Assembly: GCA_947579665.1 (NCBI GenBank)
Contig: OX388349.1
Location: 18,198,459 to 18,262,458 of the forward strand
Source: Sympetrum striolatum
Taxonomy: Eukaryota > Arthropoda > Insecta > Odonata > Libellulidae
Reading direction: 5' to 3'
Length of the DNA stretch: 64,000 nucleotides
Below the pieces are notes generated by a model, which was not told where the DNA came from, ran no database searches, and saw only the letters and a list, made by a program, of their open reading frames with translations. Shown here in pieces: positions 62,011-64,000 of this stretch. Numbering within the stretch: the stretch's first letter is position 1; each line of letters opens with the position of its first letter. Position numbers and translations under genes: made by a program.

Positions 62011-64000
62011 CTCCAAATATATCAGATTCACGAAGGGGGATATTTTTCCTGATAATTTCTGGTGTTCATCGTAGAGCCAAGGCCAGTTTTTGGAGTTAAT
62101 TCGATTGTGAGAAAGGTCCAATACCAATACGTGTTCCAGCAATTGTTTGGAAATCAATTTCGATATGTTGCAGTTTCTAATGGACACCATTCGACAGTCC
62201 ATGTCGTTACCTAGCAAGCTGAGATCGACACTTTCCATCGGATTTCCAGAGATATCCAAGAACTCTAGCTTCAGACCGTAAAAAATCGTTTTACAGTCGA
62301 ATCCTCGTCCTGATTGAGCCCGAAGAATTTCAAGCTCCGTATATTGGTAATCTGCCTTATTACGATGAATGTACTCTGGCAGAGATATCAACTGGTTGAA
62401 TGACAAATCTAGAGAAGCTAAGTTTTTCAGATGCATTGAGAAAACCTGTCTCGGAAGCTCTTCAATTCTATTGCCGGATAAGTTCAGGAAATTCAAGTTT
62501 GCGCATTGCTCGAAAACTCTCAGGTCAAGATTCTTGATGAGATTGTTGGATAAATCGAGCGATTCGAGCGAAGACATATTCAGCCAAGATATATCGGTGA
62601 AGAAATTGCCTCCAGCGCCGACATGAGTTAAAAATTCGAAATTTTGAAAAGTTGGGAAGAATTTCCCTTTCAGCCGGTTATTTCCCATTAAAAATGCTTT
62701 TAATTTACTCATTAGCTGTATAGAAACAGTATCAACCTGGGTTATTTTGTTGTTAGAGATGTCGAAGTAGGTGATTTCTGGCATGCTAGAGAAGGGATCT
62801 CGCGGAATTCGTGTTAAGTTATTGTAGGATAGATCCAAATAATGCAAGGAGGAGAGATTCTGTCCGACAATATGATCAATCTTTGATATTTTGTTGTGGG
62901 AAACATCGATCCACTTCAATCTTAGTTTGAGATCTAACAAACTCTCCGGGATTGAAGTTAGCAAGTTACCTCGAAGTGAAACTTTCTCCAAAATATCATT
63001 TACTTCAAAAAATCCGTCTGGTAAGTAGGTGAGTTGGTTATAACTTAAATCTACTTTTTTAATATAGGGAGTACGACGAAAGAAGTCTTTATGAATCGAT
63101 TTAATGGAGGAGCTCCTCATTTTAATTAATCTTACTGATTCACTGTGTAAGAAATTGTCTACGAAATTGAGGTCACAACCGTTGTCATTTAATTCAAAAT
63201 CCCTTAACCAGTTCATCTGTATTGCTCTATTTGGTAAACTGGATATGCGGTTCCCGGACAAGTCAATAACAATAGAAGTATTAAACTTTGACATACAATC
63301 GGGATGAATGTCAAGATGGGGATTTCTAATTATCTGGATAAATAAAATGCCAATTATTCGTTTGCATGAGTCGACGTTGAACTCCTCAATGAATGTTTCA
63401 ATTATTATAAGTTGTTCCAGTTTTTCAAGTAGTGTAAAACTTTCGGGTAAACGCTTCCATCCGATGTTAGAAATTTCCAATATTGAGATATTATCAATCG
63501 GTGCAAACAAGTATTCGTCAATTTCTTTGGAAGGAGAGTTGTGAATCACGAGTTCTCTTAAATTATTCAATCCAGTGAAATCTGTCTTTCCAGTGGAGAG
63601 TTTTTCATTGTTTCGGAATCGGACGATTGTTAATTCAGGAAGATTTGAGAAGAACCCGTTCTCTAGTCGTTCAATCATTGTTTCTTCTATGGATATTTCA
63701 GAGAGCTTAAGTTCTGTCGACTTAAATATGTCCTTCGGTAAGGTCCTTAGGAAGACGCATGATATCTTTAATGTATCAAATCTACTTAGATTTTGGAATT
63801 GATGGGGAGCCAGAATAAAGTCTTTTCTCTCGGTGCACTTAAGGCTCAAACGCTCTATTTGGGCGGGGTACCGGAAGTCTAGGATAGATTCAAGCGGACA
63901 ATCATCAAGTAAAAGATCAATGGGAGATCCTGCAACTTCTTCGGATAAATGGATTATGTGGTCTCTTATGTATTCTCTTCCTACGGATTTGTTGCAGTTG
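62011..64000 (-). CDS. LRR protein gene, large exon (5' end beyond window)
   Basis: The frame is open from the window edge to the donor GTGAGT at 62010, about 663 codons, and it continues upstream of the edge, so the true start is not visible. Cysteines near the edge (SxIDLLLDDCPLES, then LSLKC) look like an N-terminal cap. At least 14 repeats follow the pattern LxxLxLxxNxL, for example IKKVDLSYNQLTYLPDGFF, LHYLDLSYNNLTRIP, LESLDLSNNLIKNL and LNFLNLSGNRIEELP. Repeats of 23-25 residues with LPxxxF ends are typical of extracellular LRR proteins (Toll ectodomains, chaoptin, connectin). With the three downstream exons the product ends in an LRRCT cap without a transmembrane or TIR domain, so I infer a secreted or loosely surface-bound recognition or adhesion protein. 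It is not a Toll receptor unless another splice form exists. Confidence 0.92.

Noticed and set aside
62369..63802. Plus-strand frames of 67-85 codons opposite the LRR exon
   Set aside because: They are antisense shadows of a 663-codon LRR exon with clear protein motifs.

Overview
The window is AT-rich animal nuclear DNA, most likely from an arthropod. The evidence is one intron-containing leucine-rich-repeat (LRR) gene, no operons or bacterial signals, and a dense load of old transposons of types common in arthropods: a non-LTR LINE with an ATCTAA-type tail, piggyBac, mariner, a hAT-type MITE, Helitrons, a Polinton-type DNA polymerase B, and a widespread arthropod repeat-protein family. I cannot name the species. 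Nearly every open frame outside the LRR gene is either a decayed transposon protein or a chance frame.

Layout. 1-3.03 kb: Helitron-like sequence with two good 3' ends (hairpin, then CTAG) and dispersed repeats carrying tRNA T-arm (box B) motifs. 3.03-10 kb: mostly empty, with a hAT-type MITE (6593-7070, 8-bp target duplication), a tRNA-like sequence and a diverged repeat pair. 9.9-10.5 kb: a broken repeat protein. 11.9-15.5 kb: two pieces of one LINE family. 19.9-25.4 kb: a palindromic element with roughly 2-kb inverted arms, each holding a 51-bp minisatellite, around a broken gene of a transposon-associated family. 25.7-27.4 kb: a broken Polinton-type polymerase. 30.3-31.2 kb: a LINE reverse-transcriptase fragment. 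31.4-33.1 kb: a second copy of the palindromic-element gene. 34.5 kb: a near-perfect hairpin. 38.2-41.7 kb: a MITE and a piggyBac remnant. 42.6-47.5 kb: a second Polinton-type polymerase, split by a 2.65-kb P-like transposon that itself carries nested elements. 47.6-48.5 kb: a third copy of the minisatellite arm. 48.8-51.2 kb: a possible piggyBac fragment, a small MITE and a mariner relic.

51.2-64 kb holds the only gene that looks intact. It lies on the minus strand and enters from beyond the right edge. I can place its last four exons, 64000-62011, 57509-57267, 51772-51561 and 51367-51247, with matching phases (0, 0, 2), a stop codon and an AATAAA signal. The product is a long LRR protein with a C-terminal cysteine cap and no visible transmembrane or TIR domain. 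Intron 1 contains a precisely bounded Helitron; intron 2 contains a three-unit, 1.1-kb higher-order repeat with 18 box-B-like motifs.

The two best leads are the palindromic element, whose arms recur beside polymerase fragments at two loci, and the box-B-rich array inside the LRR gene.
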